Made by a program: the position numbers and the translations under genes
Part shown: piece after piece, positions 54,977 to 64,000 of the stretch
Layout: every line of letters begins with the position of its first letter
Numbering within the stretch: position 1 is the stretch's first letter
From: Persephonella sp. KM09-Lau-8
GTDB taxonomy: Bacteria; Aquificota; Aquificia; Aquificales; Hydrogenothermaceae
Length of the DNA stretch: 64,000 bases
Reading direction: 5' to 3'
Assembly: GCF_000703085.1 (NCBI RefSeq)
Contig: NZ_JNLL01000001.1
Span: 930,001 to 994,000, forward strand
The notes under the pieces: model-generated
The model's database searches: none
Told to the model about the DNA's origin: nothing
What the model saw: only the letters and a program-made list of their open reading frames with translations

Positions 54977-57900
54977 TTATTTCTCTGGTTTTTCATCAAT
55001 TGGAACAGCTGGTGCCATACCAAGTGTAAGAGCTCTTTTTCTTTCTATCATGTAATATAGAACCGGAACAACAACCAGTGTTATCAGAGTTGAAGCACCT
55101 GTTCCAAATATCAGAGCAATAGCAAGACCATTAAATATTGGGTCAAATATGATAACAAAAGCACCAACAATAATTGCCGCAGCTGTCAGTAGAATTGGCC
55201 TTGTTCTAACTATACCAGCTTCAAGAAGTGCTTCCTCAACAGAGTATCCCTCTTTCAGTTTATCCTCTGCAAACTGAACAAGTAGTATAGAGTTCCTGAG
55301 AATAATACCAGCGAGGGCTATAAATCCAATCATAGAAGTTGCAGTAAAGAATGCACCCATTAACCAGTGTCCTGGAACTATACCAACCAGTGTAAACGGA
55401 ATTGGTGACATTATAACTGCAGGCATTCTGAATGAACCAAACCATCCAACAAGGAGCATATACAGAACTACGATTGCAACTGCAAAGGCAATTCCCATAT
55501 CCCTAAATGTTTCATAGGTAATCTGCCATTCTCCGTCCCACTTTACATAGTATTTGTCTTCCAGTTCAGGCTGATGAGTTAATAGCTGAGTTATTCCCTG
55601 ACCATCAGGGGTTTTAATCTCTTTTATCTTATCCCACAGGTCTATAATTGGGTAAACTGGAGAACCGACAGAGTCATTAACATTAGCTATAACATAAACT
55701 ACTTTTTGTAGATTTTTTCTATATATATCATGCTGGGAACTTCCCTTTTCAACCTTCACAAATGTTCCTATTGGAATACCACCTTTTGGACTTGGTATTT
55801 TCATGGCAAGGATTTTGTCAAGGGAGACTCTACTTTTATCATCCAGTCTAACAAAGAGTTTAACAGGCTCTATATCCTTATCAGAATATAGCAATCCTAC
55901 ATGATGACCAGCCAGAGCTACTCTCATAGTTTTTACTATTACTTCTTCATTAAGCTGATATTTTCTGACCTTCTCCCTGTCTATTTTCAGGATATATTCC
56001 CTTTGAGGTAGATTTGCATATATTCCTACATCAATAATTCCTGGTGTTTCTTCGAAAATTTTCTTTATCTTCTCTGCTATCTGAAGCTGAACGCTATAAT
56101 CTGGGCCATATACCTCAGCCACTATTGGAGAAAGCACCGGAGGTCCCGGAGGTGGCTCCACAACAGCCACATATTTTGCACCATTTGCCTTGGCTATTTT
56201 TGCTATATCATCTCTGATTCTTTCAGCTATTTCGTGTGATTGGGCTTTTCTATCATGCTTTCCAATCAGATTTACCTTTATCATTGCATAATAAGGAGCT
56301 TCTCTGAGATAGTAATGCCTTGCAAGACCATTAAAGTCGAATGGAGCAGGAATACCTGCATAAATTACGTAGTTTTTAACCTCTGATACATTTTTTACAT
56401 AATCAGCCAGTTTTTTAGCTACTGTATATGTAGTTTCCAGAGTTGTTCCTTCTGGCATATCAAGAACTATAAACAGCTCACTTTTGTTATCATAAGGCAG
56501 CATTTTTACAAGGACGGCTCTTTTAACAAGCATTCCAATAGATACCAGAAGTAATAATCCCATCACACCAAGAAATATCCATCTTTTCAGACGGCTTTTG
56601 AATAAAGGCATATAAATCTTCTCAAATAGCTTCGCTAAAAATCCAGCTGTTCTTTCCTCTTCTTCCTCCAAATCTCTTGGAGTAAGTTCTTCAGCCTCAT
56701 GCTTAAGCCATCTTATTGCAAGATACGGTGTTAGTATAAATGCAACAAGCATTGAGAAGAACATTGCAACAGAAGAGTTTATCGGAATAGGTCTCATATA
56801 AGGACCCATCATACCTGTAACAAATGCCATTGGAAGCAGAGCAACAATAACTGCAAATGTTGCCAGAATTGTTGGGTTACCAACCTCGTCTGTAGCAACG
56901 ACAGCCGCTTCATCAGGCGGAAGTTTCCGCATTTCAAACCATCTATGTATGTTTTCCAGAACAACAATAGAGTTGTCAACCAGAATACCAATTGAGAATA
57001 TTAGGGCAAACAGTGTAACCCTGTTAAGTGAATAACCATAAAGCTCACTGAGGAATAATGCAATAGCAAGTGTAACCGGTATGGTAACTGCAACTATAAG
57101 AGATTCTCTCCATCCAAGTGTTACAGCAATCAAAAGAACAATAGAAAATGTTGCTATTAAAAGGTGTTCTATCAGTTCATTAGCTTTTTCTGTAGCTGTT
57201 TCACCATAGTTTCTTGTTACTTTAACATACACATCTTTAGGTAAGTATTTCTCTTTTATCTGCTCTAATTTGTGAAGAATATCTTCTGCAACAAAAACTG
57301 CGTTACTTCCTGTTTTCTTTGCTATAGCAAGGGTTACTGCATTATAAATCTTATGTCTATCTCCTTCTCCCTGAACTCCGTACCCAAACTGAACATAGTT
57401 TGTAGGCTCTCCTTCCCCTTCAAATACCTTCGCAACATCTTTTATGAAAATTGGTTTATTGTTATAAACCCCAATAACTACATTTTTTACATCTTCAATG
57501 GTTTTTAGAAACTGCCCTGTCCTTACTTTTACCTTGTAATTATCCTCATCAATTTCCCCTGAAGGCAGTGTAAAATTGGCCTGTTGTAATGCCTGAACCA
57601 CCTGAGGGAGCATTATGTGATATGCATTAAGTTTTGCCTGGTCAAAATATATGTTTATTGTTTTTGGTTTTGAGCCAAGTATTGTAGTTTCTGTAACATT
57701 TGTTAGCTGCTTAAGTTCATCCTCTATCTGTTCAACAAATCTTCTCAGTTCATAAGAGCTATATTTATCACTGTAGAAAGTAAGTGCAAGAATAGGAACA
57801 TCATCAATAGATTTTGGTTTTACAATAGGCTGCATTGTGCCTGGAGGCATTCTATACATATTTGAATTCAGTTTACTATATAACCTTACCAGTGCATCTT

Positions 57901-58234
57901 CAGGATCTGTTCCAACATAAAATCTAACTGTGGTTATTCCAAATCCATCCCCAGCATAAGAATAAACATACTCAACATCCGAAACTTCCCACATTATTTT
58001 TTCAAGGGGTTTTGTGATTAGCTTATCAACATCTGCAGCCTGCTGTCCTGGGGCAGGAACCATAATATCAATCATAGGAACAACAATTTGAGGTTCCTCA
58101 TCCCTTGGTGTTGTCATTACTGCAAAAAGACCCATAAGCAGAGATGCCAGAACAAGCAAAGGTGTTAAAGGCGAGTTAATAAAAGCCTTTGCTATCTTCC
58201 CGGCAAGCCCGTATTCTCTCTTTATTTTATCCAT
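54977..58234 (-). CDS. RND-family efflux transporter, inner membrane pump
   Basis: The 1085-residue protein has the duplicated RND layout of twelve membrane helices and two large periplasmic loops. Features include TTPRDEEPQIVVPMIDIMVPAPG near the start, the helix-4 region LFALIFSIGILVDNSIVVLENIHR with two acidic residues for proton relay, and GLAIALIFGTGASTLITLVVVPVLYY at the end. It drives export of drugs, solvents, metals or lipids by proton antiport. The exact substrate class is not clear from sequence. It is the last of three genes in the TolC-HlyD-RND operon. Confidence 0.92.
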   Translation of the reverse strand: MDKIKREYGLAGKIAKAFINSPLTPLLVLASLLMGLFAVMTTPRDEEPQIVVPMIDIMVPAPGQQAADVDKLITKPLEKIMWEVSDVEYVYSYAGDGFGITTVRFYVGTDPEDALVRLYSKLNSNMYRMPPGTMQPIVKPKSIDDVPILALTFYSDKYSSYELRRFVEQIEDELKQLTNVTETTILGSKPKTINIYFDQAKLNAYHIMLPQVVQALQQANFTLPSGEIDEDNYKVKVRTGQFLKTIEDVKNVVIGVYNNKPIFIKDVAKVFEGEGEPTNYVQFGYGVQGEGDRHKIYNAVTLAIAKKTGSNAVFVAEDILHKLEQIKEKYLPKDVYVKVTRNYGETATEKANELIEHLLIATFSIVLLIAVTLGWRESLIVAVTIPVTLAIALFLSELYGYSLNRVTLFALIFSIGILVDNSIVVLENIHRWFEMRKLPPDEAAVVATDEVGNPTILATFAVIVALLPMAFVTGMMGPYMRPIPINSSVAMFFSMLVAFILTPYLAIRWLKHEAEELTPRDLEEEEERTAGFLAKLFEKIYMPLFKSRLKRWIFLGVMGLLLLVSIGMLVKRAVLVKMLPYDNKSELFIVLDMPEGTTLETTYTVAKKLADYVKNVSEVKNYVIYAGIPAPFDFNGLARHYYLREAPYYAMIKVNLIGKHDRKAQSHEIAERIRDDIAKIAKANGAKYVAVVEPPPGPPVLSPIVAEVYGPDYSVQLQIAEKIKKIFEETPGIIDVGIYANLPQREYILKIDREKVRKYQLNEEVIVKTMRVALAGHHVGLLYSDKDIEPVKLFVRLDDKSRVSLDKILAMKIPSPKGGIPIGTFVKVEKGSSQHDIYRKNLQKVVYVIANVNDSVGSPVYPIIDLWDKIKEIKTPDGQGITQLLTHQPELEDKYYVKWDGEWQITYETFRDMGIAFAVAIVVLYMLLVGWFGSFRMPAVIMSPIPFTLVGIVPGHWLMGAFFTATSMIGFIALAGIILRNSILLVQFAEDKLKEGYSVEEALLEAGIVRTRPILLTAAAIIVGAFVIIFDPIFNGLAIALIFGTGASTLITLVVVPVLYYMIERKRALTLGMAPAVPIDEKPEK

Positions 58235-58258
58235 TATTTTCCTCCGCTACTAAGTGGT

Positions 58259-59425
58259 TTAACGAACTTTGCAGCCTTCACAAGCTTTCTCAACTTCTTC
58301 TGCCACAATAACATCACCAGGTTTTAATCCTGAAATAACTTCCACTTTTCCATCTATCTCATCCCCAAGCTTCACAAAGGCAATATGTGCAATACCGTCT
58401 TTATCTACTTTGTAAACAGCATCAAGTTGTCCCCAGTGGAATATTGCTGTTTTTGGTATCAGAATTTTTTCCTCTTTTGAAACAGGGATTTTAACTTTTC
58501 CATACATTCCAGGCTTTAAATCTGGGTCATGAGGAAGTTCTGCTTTTATTGTGAATGTTCTGTTCATAGGGTCAATGCTATTACTTTTTTCTACAACTTT
58601 TGCTTTATATGTTTTGCCTATTGTTTCCACAGAAACAGTAATCTCATCTCCTATATTCACTTTGTTTATAAGGCTTTCATCTATCATTGACATAAATTTG
58701 AGATTTTTATCTCCAATGATAAATATTGGCATTCCAGGAGCTGCCATATCACCAACATCATTCATTTTTTTGATAATTACACCATCAAATGGAGCTTTAA
58801 CGTAGGCATAATCTTTCATAATTTGTGCATATTTAAGTTTTGCTCTAACTTGCTTTTCCTTAGCATCTAATTGTTTTAGTTTTGCCTTAATCGCATCAAC
58901 CTGAGCCTTTGCTCCTATCATTTTTGTTTCAATTTCTTCAAATTGTTGCTTTGAAATGGCATTTTCTTTATACAGATTTTTGAATCTTTCATATGTTCTT
59001 TTTGCAAACTCATAACCAGCTTGAGCTGCTTTTAATCCTGCATTTGCCTCTTCCCTTGCTTTTGCAAGTTCTTCAAGACCTGCATAAGCTTCTTTTATAT
59101 TCTGGTTTATTTCGCTGTCATCTAAAACTGCAAGTAATTGTCCTTTTTTAACAAAATCACCTTCTTTAACATTTATCTTAAGAATTTTTGCCATTAGTTT
59201 GGTTGCAACTTTTGCTGTGTTATTTGATATCACTGATCCGTCAACCTGATATACCTGTCCAACTTCCTGTGGTTGAACTACCATAGTTGGAACCTGAACC
59301 ACTTTTTTGGCTTCTTCTTCTGCATATCCAGGCTCAACTCTTGGTGTAAGGAAGCCCCCGAGCCATAAGATAAAAATGGCAATAGGTATAACGAAAAACA
59401 CTACAAACTTGACTACGCTTTTCAT
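58259..59425 (-). CDS. RND efflux periplasmic adaptor (HlyD/MFP family)
   Basis: The 388-residue protein has an N-terminal membrane anchor (about 6-26), a lipoyl-like region split by a coiled-coil hairpin (about 95-215), and beta-barrel and membrane-proximal domains (KLMAKILKINVKEGDFVKKGQLL; VKAPFDGVIIKKMNDVGDMAAPG). It links the RND pump to the TolC-like channel. The C-terminus ends in a CEGC pair, which might bind a metal ion, though this is weak. Its start abuts the TolC gene stop. Confidence 0.9.
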   Translation of the reverse strand: MKSVVKFVVFFVIPIAIFILWLGGFLTPRVEPGYAEEEAKKVVQVPTMVVQPQEVGQVYQVDGSVISNNTAKVATKLMAKILKINVKEGDFVKKGQLLAVLDDSEINQNIKEAYAGLEELAKAREEANAGLKAAQAGYEFAKRTYERFKNLYKENAISKQQFEEIETKMIGAKAQVDAIKAKLKQLDAKEKQVRAKLKYAQIMKDYAYVKAPFDGVIIKKMNDVGDMAAPGMPIFIIGDKNLKFMSMIDESLINKVNIGDEITVSVETIGKTYKAKVVEKSNSIDPMNRTFTIKAELPHDPDLKPGMYGKVKIPVSKEEKILIPKTAIFHWGQLDAVYKVDKDGIAHIAFVKLGDEIDGKVEVISGLKPGDVIVAEEVEKACEGCKVR

Positions 59426-60819
59426 TATTTATCTCCTCCGTTATTTTCTTTTTTTAACTGACCTGCCTGGTATTTAAGCTCCAGAAGTGATACTTTTGCA
59501 TCATAAGTTGCTTTTGCTTTTTCAAATTTAATCTTGTCATACATTGTTTGGGTATCCAGCAGGTCTATCATAGATGCAAGCTGGTTTTTGTATCTTTTTT
59601 CTGTGATTTTTAAAACTTCTTCTGCATACTTAACATTGTCTTCTGCTGTTTTCAGTCTATCTAAGGCAGTTAAAAAGTCTTTGTATGCTTTATAAACACT
59701 GAATTTTATATATTCCTCAAACCCTTTTTTCAGATTAGAGTATTGTCTGTAAGTCTCTTTTGCTGCTCTGTATTTGTTGTATGCCTGAAATCCATCAAAT
59801 ATCTTCCAGTTAAGTGCCACACCTAATACAAATCCTGTTCCATCTGTGCCAAAAGGAGAGTATCTATCATCCATTTGATAATATCCAAATGCTCCTATTG
59901 TTGGAAGCATATCTCCCCTTTGGAATTTGGCATATCTTTTTGCATTTTCTACCCTTGTTTTGAGGGCTATAAGGTCTGGTCTTGAGGAAACTGCAACCTT
60001 TTCCCAGAACTGAAGGTCTTTTGGTTGCTCTTTTAACTCCAGCTGTCCTACAACATCAATCTGTCCAGGGTCTCCATCATCTATTCCCATTGCAAGTAAT
60101 AAACCTCTTTTGGCTACCATATATTGATTTTCTGCTTCTGTTATCTTGCTTTTTACTTTGGAAAGATAAACTTTTGCCCTGAGAACATCTGCATATATAG
60201 CAAGACCGTTGTTATACATTGTTTCAGCAGTTTTGTAGTGCTTTTCTACACTTTTGTATGCTTGTTTGGCCAGTTTGATTGCTTCTTTCGCAAGTAAAGC
60301 CCCATAGTATGCTTTCGTAACATCATATATAACTTTTTGTTTTGTTCTCTCTAAATCAAATTTTGATGCTTGGAATTCTTTTTCTCTCATCTGAATACCA
60401 GTTCCTATCTTTCCACCTGCCCATATTGGAACCTGAAACTGAATCTTTGTCTGCCAGTTGTTCCACTCGGGATAAGTAGGTGGCTTAAATACTGGGGCTG
60501 GCATTAACATATTCATGGCAGTCATATCAACATATTTTGCTGAACTCATCATTGTAAGCCTATGCTGGTTAAGCTCATTCATCATCGCCCAACCAGGAAT
60601 GTTGGTTCTCATGAACATTTCACTGAATGTGATAGTTGGCCATCTCAGGCCTTTTGTTGCCAGATATTCCAGTTCTTTGCTTTTTAATTGACGCTGGGAT
60701 GCTTTAAGCTCGTAATTCTTTTGAAGAGCAATATCTATAGCCTCTTCCAGTGTGAGCTCTTTTGCATACCCGCTTAATACTACTGAGATAAGAGTGAGTA
60801 TTATACTGAGCCTCCTCAT
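59425..60819 (-). CDS. TolC-family outer membrane efflux channel
   Basis: The 464-residue protein has a signal peptide (1-19, ending SGYA), followed by the TolC pattern of paired long helices and beta segments: LTLEEAIDIALQKNYELKASQ, and later EVLKITEKRYKNQLASMIDLLDTQTMY. An insertion (about 70-125) is rich in Met and Pro. It forms the outer membrane trimeric duct for the RND pump. It is the first gene of the operon; a Crp/Fnr regulator gene lies just upstream on the same strand. Confidence 0.9.
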   Translation of the reverse strand: MRRLSIILTLISVVLSGYAKELTLEEAIDIALQKNYELKASQRQLKSKELEYLATKGLRWPTITFSEMFMRTNIPGWAMMNELNQHRLTMMSSAKYVDMTAMNMLMPAPVFKPPTYPEWNNWQTKIQFQVPIWAGGKIGTGIQMREKEFQASKFDLERTKQKVIYDVTKAYYGALLAKEAIKLAKQAYKSVEKHYKTAETMYNNGLAIYADVLRAKVYLSKVKSKITEAENQYMVAKRGLLLAMGIDDGDPGQIDVVGQLELKEQPKDLQFWEKVAVSSRPDLIALKTRVENAKRYAKFQRGDMLPTIGAFGYYQMDDRYSPFGTDGTGFVLGVALNWKIFDGFQAYNKYRAAKETYRQYSNLKKGFEEYIKFSVYKAYKDFLTALDRLKTAEDNVKYAEEVLKITEKRYKNQLASMIDLLDTQTMYDKIKFEKAKATYDAKVSLLELKYQAGQLKKENNGGDK

Positions 60820-60931
60820 CGGTCACCTCTCTTATTATTTTCAAGGAATATAACAGGAATCGAATATTAGAATATTATTATATTCTGAAAAATTAAGTTT
60901 TTCAAGAACCGAACTACACAGAACGTTTCTA

Positions 60932-61615
60932 TCAGGCAATCAAATCTTCCAGATAATCAGGGTCTAATATCTCTATTTTTCCTCTTTCTGTATTTACTAT
61001 TCCTTCTTTTTTCCATTTGCTCATTATCCTGATGGCAGTCTCAACAGTGGTTCCTGTCATCTCTGCAATATCCTGCCTTGTGATTGGAGCTTCTATCACT
61101 ATTTTTCCATCGACTTCTTTTCCAATTTTTCTGGATAATTCTAAAAGCAGATTGGCAATTCTCCCTTCAACCTTTTCTGCAGCAAGACTTTTGAGCCTAT
61201 CATAAGCTTCCAGTAGCATTTTACTTGCATCACAGGTTATTTTAATTGCGAGGGCAGGATAGAGATTAAGTAGTTTCAGGAAATCTTTATTTGATATATA
61301 CAGGACTTTTGTATCTACAAGCGCCTGCGCTGTGTATGTGCTCTCTGGTCTACTTTCTCCAACTACGAGCCAACCGAAGACCTCCTTAGGTGTAACAAGT
61401 CTGAGAATAACTGTTTTCCCATCAGCTGTTTCTTTTATCAGCTTTACAATTCCCTCAATAACAATATATATTCCCGGTTCCTCGTCACCTTCAAAAAATA
61501 TATACTCATTTTTCTTATATTCTTTTAGATGGAAATACTTCGATATTTCTGCAAGATCTTCTTCCGGAATTCCTTCCAGAAGTGGCACCATTTTCAGAAA
61601 GTTTTCTTTATCCAT
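60932..61615 (-). CDS. Crp/Fnr-family transcriptional regulator
   Basis: The 227-residue protein has an N-terminal cyclic-nucleotide-binding-like beta-roll (10-125), a dimer helix, and a C-terminal winged helix-turn-helix (ITRQDIAEMTGTTVETAIRIMSKWKKEGIV). It has no cluster of cysteines for an iron-sulphur centre like Fnr, so a small-molecule, haem or redox signal is possible. It may control the efflux operon directly downstream, though it could equally act elsewhere. It lies 15 bases downstream of the MCE gene. Confidence 0.88.
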   Translation of the reverse strand: MDKENFLKMVPLLEGIPEEDLAEISKYFHLKEYKKNEYIFFEGDEEPGIYIVIEGIVKLIKETADGKTVILRLVTPKEVFGWLVVGESRPESTYTAQALVDTKVLYISNKDFLKLLNLYPALAIKITCDASKMLLEAYDRLKSLAAEKVEGRIANLLLELSRKIGKEVDGKIVIEAPITRQDIAEMTGTTVETAIRIMSKWKKEGIVNTERGKIEILDPDYLEDLIA

Positions 61616-61630
61616 CGAAATCCTCTTCTT

Positions 61631-63181
61631 TTAAGGTTTTGGCATACTTCCCAGTAAATATTTTATATCATTATCTCTGAACATAAATCCACCACCTACA
61701 TAAATACCCATTACATCACTATTTAACAGGTCAGAGCCTCCAACTCTTACAAATATTGGATAACTGGGCATCTTATATTGAAAATAAATATCAAGTTGTG
61801 GATTATCAATATCTTTGTTGTTTTTGAGATATTTCCTATCAAAGTTATAAAGGTCAGCTTTTACTACCAGCTCTCTATTTAAATATAGGTCTGCTCCTGC
61901 TGCACCTGTAGAATCTTTGAGACCACCTCTAACCCATAAGCTTGTATCCCATATATCAATAAGCCTGTGGGCATACTGAACATCAAATAAAATTCCATAG
62001 TTTCTTTCTACCTCTTCTCTTGTTCCTGAACTGTCTGTATATTCTTTTCTTTTTGTAACAGTTCCATTACTATTTGTCAGAAGACCTACATATATATAAC
62101 TATTCCCACTGGGAGCAAATCTTCCTGCAATTCCTGCTTTTGAGTCGTCATTTCCTGTGTGTTTTTCTGCATACATCATAATATCAAGCTGAGATTTATT
62201 TATAACTGAAAATGGTTTAGAAAACTCCTTAATTCCAGAGTTTGCATTCTCATAAAGACTATCATCATTAACAAGCTTTCCTAATGTTCCTTTTCCTTCA
62301 TCTATTTTTGCCAGTATTCTGTCTAATTTTTCTGAAGCTTCTCTTATTTTTTGTATAGCCACTTTTATATCTTCTCTGTTTTCTCCAACGGTGCCTTTTA
62401 TTGTCTGTGCTGCCTCTCCAATTTCATCAAGAACTTTTGGTGTTTTTTCTCTAAGGGCTATAGATGTTTCTTTAAGATTTTTGATTAGTTCTCTTATATC
62501 CTCTCTATTTTCCCCTGTGATTGATTCCAGATTTGTTGCTATTCTGTCTATCTTCTGAATAAGCGGTGGTAATTCTCTTCTAAGGCTATCTGTAATAGCA
62601 ACTATATTGTCTATAGCCTGTTTAACTCCTTTGCGGTTTTCAACAACCATTTCATCGGCATGTTTGGCAAGAACTTTTATGTTTTCAACCATTTCTTTGA
62701 GATTTCCATTCCCAAGGGCATCATTCAGATTATCTACTAATTTTCCTATCTTTTGGGCTATTTCCTGAACTGAGGAGAAAGCCTCCTCGGTAGATGCATA
62801 AACCTGTGCATTTGTTATTGTCCCTCCCTCAGCAAGTTCTCCGGCGTCAGGAGTTCCAGGGTCAATATATATATATTTATCCCCCATTAATCCAAGTGTT
62901 CTGACATAGGCTTTGGCATTTTTGTAAATAGGGATACTTTTTCTGATGCCAATCGTTACTTTTATTTTTCCTTTATCAAACTCTATTTTCTCAACTCTAC
63001 CTACTTTAACCCCTTTTACCTGAACATCAGCCCCCTGAGTAAGTCCTTCTACCGCATCAAAGTAAATTTGATACTCTCTTGTAGCTACGCCAAACTCTTT
63101 ACCACTGAATGTTATGATTAAATAACCAGCAATGGCAGAAATAATTAAAACAAAAAGCCCCACCCTAAAGGCTGTATTCAT
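61631..63181 (-). CDS. MCE/MlaD-family protein with coiled-coil and barrel-like C-terminal domain
   Basis: The 516-residue protein has an N-terminal membrane anchor (6-24), one MCE domain (about 36-118, FDAVEGLTQGADVQVKGVKVGRVEKI), a long coiled-coil (about 130-320, ending in the GTLGKLVNDDSLYE motif) and a C-terminal 180 residues rich in alternating beta patterns (YIYVGLLTNSNGT, YGILFDVQYAHRL, GIYVGGGFMFRDND). The last part looks like an outer membrane beta-barrel. It could bridge inner and outer membranes for lipid transport. No MlaE or MlaF genes are in the window. It starts 15 bases after the DHQ synthase stop. Confidence 0.82.
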   Translation of the reverse strand: MNTAFRVGLFVLIISAIAGYLIITFSGKEFGVATREYQIYFDAVEGLTQGADVQVKGVKVGRVEKIEFDKGKIKVTIGIRKSIPIYKNAKAYVRTLGLMGDKYIYIDPGTPDAGELAEGGTITNAQVYASTEEAFSSVQEIAQKIGKLVDNLNDALGNGNLKEMVENIKVLAKHADEMVVENRKGVKQAIDNIVAITDSLRRELPPLIQKIDRIATNLESITGENREDIRELIKNLKETSIALREKTPKVLDEIGEAAQTIKGTVGENREDIKVAIQKIREASEKLDRILAKIDEGKGTLGKLVNDDSLYENANSGIKEFSKPFSVINKSQLDIMMYAEKHTGNDDSKAGIAGRFAPSGNSYIYVGLLTNSNGTVTKRKEYTDSSGTREEVERNYGILFDVQYAHRLIDIWDTSLWVRGGLKDSTGAAGADLYLNRELVVKADLYNFDRKYLKNNKDIDNPQLDIYFQYKMPSYPIFVRVGGSDLLNSDVMGIYVGGGFMFRDNDIKYLLGSMPKP

Positions 63182-63195
63182 AGCAGCACCTTAAA

Positions 63196-64000
63196 TTATT
63201 TTTCTAAAATTGTTTCCTCTACTTTCATACCAAAGTGTCTGCCTGCTTCTTCTACATATCCTAAGATTTCATCCCCTTCTTTCAGGTCTACAACTGATAT
63301 TAATGAACCATCTCCTTTAACCAGTCTGATTGTTTCAGCATTTTGCAGGACAGCACTAAGCTTTTTACCCTGATATTCTGCTTCCACAAGAAGCATAGGT
63401 CTTCTTTCTATCTTAGCCCTTCCAACAACAACAGCCCTCCCATTTCCTTCTATATCATAGGCCATAACTTCTTTTCCTGCTTCCAGTTCACATAGATAAA
63501 CGGTTTTTCCTCCAGGCACTCTGGTATACATGTGGACTGCACCGGCATTAACTCTAAACGGCCTTGATGCTACATAAGGACTTTCTTCTGTTTCTGCATG
63601 GACAAAAATCATCCCTGCAGAGGAGTTACCAACCAGCATACCTTCCCCTCGTTTGAAAAGGGAAGTGGTATCAACTGCAACCCTATCCCCCATTCCAACT
63701 GGAATTATTGCTGTTACTTTGGCTTTTACCAGTTCTATTTTTTCGGATGTTTCCTTTATGACATTGGCAACTTTTTTAATCTCATTCAAATCTTTTGTTT
63801 CCAGAACAACTCCTTTAACACCTTTTTCAAGAATTCCTACTGCAATACCTGCCTCATCGGCATTTTTTACCACTGCATAGATATTCTCTGACTGGGCTAT
63901 CAGATTTTCCAGAGGTATTATTGTCCAGTCTGTTGTTTTTACTATAACTTTTTTCCCGGATTTTGCCAGCTGGGCAGCCCTTTCCTCATCTTTTTTGTCA
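63196..64000 (-). CDS. 3-dehydroquinate synthase II (archaeal-type AroB'), partial at right edge
   Basis: The C-terminal 268 residues are in the window and the start lies beyond 64000. Motifs are TTDWTIIPLENLIA, KVTAIIPVGMGDRVAVDTTSLF, EGMLVGNSSAGMIFVHAETEESPYVASRPFRVNAGAVHMYTRVPGGKTVYLCEL and SVVDLKEGDEILGYVEEAGRHFG. This is the archaeal shikimate-pathway family that works from 2-amino-3,7-dideoxy-D-threo-hept-6-ulosonate. It makes 3-dehydroquinate for aromatic amino acids. Its presence in a bacterium is a good marker for Aquificota-like lineages (inference). It is followed by the MCE gene. Confidence 0.88.
   Translation of the reverse strand, partial: DKKDEERAAQLAKSGKKVIVKTTDWTIIPLENLIAQSENIYAVVKNADEAGIAVGILEKGVKGVVLETKDLNEIKKVANVIKETSEKIELVKAKVTAIIPVGMGDRVAVDTTSLFKRGEGMLVGNSSAGMIFVHAETEESPYVASRPFRVNAGAVHMYTRVPGGKTVYLCELEAGKEVMAYDIEGNGRAVVVGRAKIERRPMLLVEAEYQGKKLSAVLQNAETIRLVKGDGSLISVVDLKEGDEILGYVEEAGRHFGMKVEETILEK

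Noticed and set aside
1-64000. CRISPR arrays or rRNA genes
   Set aside because: No regularly spaced direct repeats and no rRNA-like conserved segments were seen on reading through; only one tRNA is supported.

Overview
The window is about one-third G+C, gene-dense bacterial chromosome. I see no gap longer than 300 bases without a gene, no rRNA, no CRISPR array and no insertion sequence. The gene content fits a thermophilic, motile, Gram-negative-type bacterium of the Aquificota, most likely a Hydrogenothermaceae/Persephonella-like lineage. The supporting features are an archaeal-type 3-dehydroquinate synthase II, a type IIA topoisomerase A subunit without a recognisable GyrA-box, a LeuRS with a long insertion where Aquifex splits its enzyme, a B12-dependent ribonucleotide reductase, and RND/TolC, TonB and MCE envelope systems. 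This placement is inference from recollection of families, not from a search. TTG starts are common, and two genes appear to start with ATT and ATA.

Layout. 1-3416 (minus) holds a DNA-repair-like pair, an AddB/RecB-like protein cut by the window edge and a DEDDy 3'-5' exonuclease, plus an unknown protein. 3475-7338 (minus) is topoisomerase subunit A, interrupted at its catalytic tyrosine by a 416-residue LAGLIDADG intein, followed by a small membrane protein. 7542-8702 is an orphan oxidase/NnrS-like membrane protein. 8771-15962 (plus) carries an rRNA uracil methyltransferase, a Cache-GGDEF-EAL protein, a lone OppF-type ATPase and two CorC/HlyC-type CBS proteins, ending in a tRNA-Gly gene that overlaps the last CDS antisense. 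16613-23255 (plus) carries rarA, a NifX-like protein, nrdJ-cobO (a B12-dependent enzyme together with a B12-adenosylating enzyme) and a DUF255 thioredoxin-like protein.

23247-26056 (minus) holds lipid, heptose, ModE-like and prepilin-peptidase genes. 26219-28152 (plus) is dksA-gatA. 28159-33040 (minus) has a chemoreceptor with a CxxCH haem motif, two MacB-type permeases and a TonB protein. gpsA follows on plus. 34075-45143 (minus) contains two lipoproteins (one a CsgG fusion) and a long operon-like run: FliM-like, FliN-like, histidine kinase, NtrC-type sigma-54 activator, MutS2, PfpI, ROK kinase and an unknown protein. 45205-49473 mixes pabB, a tyrosine recombinase, a Uma2 nuclease, ubiX, a DedA protein and a stress protein. 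49532-54781 has leuS, an exported DUF4139-like protein and rsmI. 54977-60819 (minus) is a TolC/HlyD/RND tripartite efflux operon ending in a clear terminator, and 60932-64000 (minus) has aroB', an MCE protein with a barrel-like tail, and a Crp/Fnr regulator.

The most useful leads are the intein at the topoisomerase active site, the long-range helix that would bury the nrdJ ribosome binding site, the two non-canonical start codons with strong Shine-Dalgarno sequences, the palindrome cluster upstream of gyrA, the haem-motif chemoreceptor and the FliM/FliN-like pair linked to a sigma-54 two-component system. I found no clear-cut wholly new defence or mobile system.
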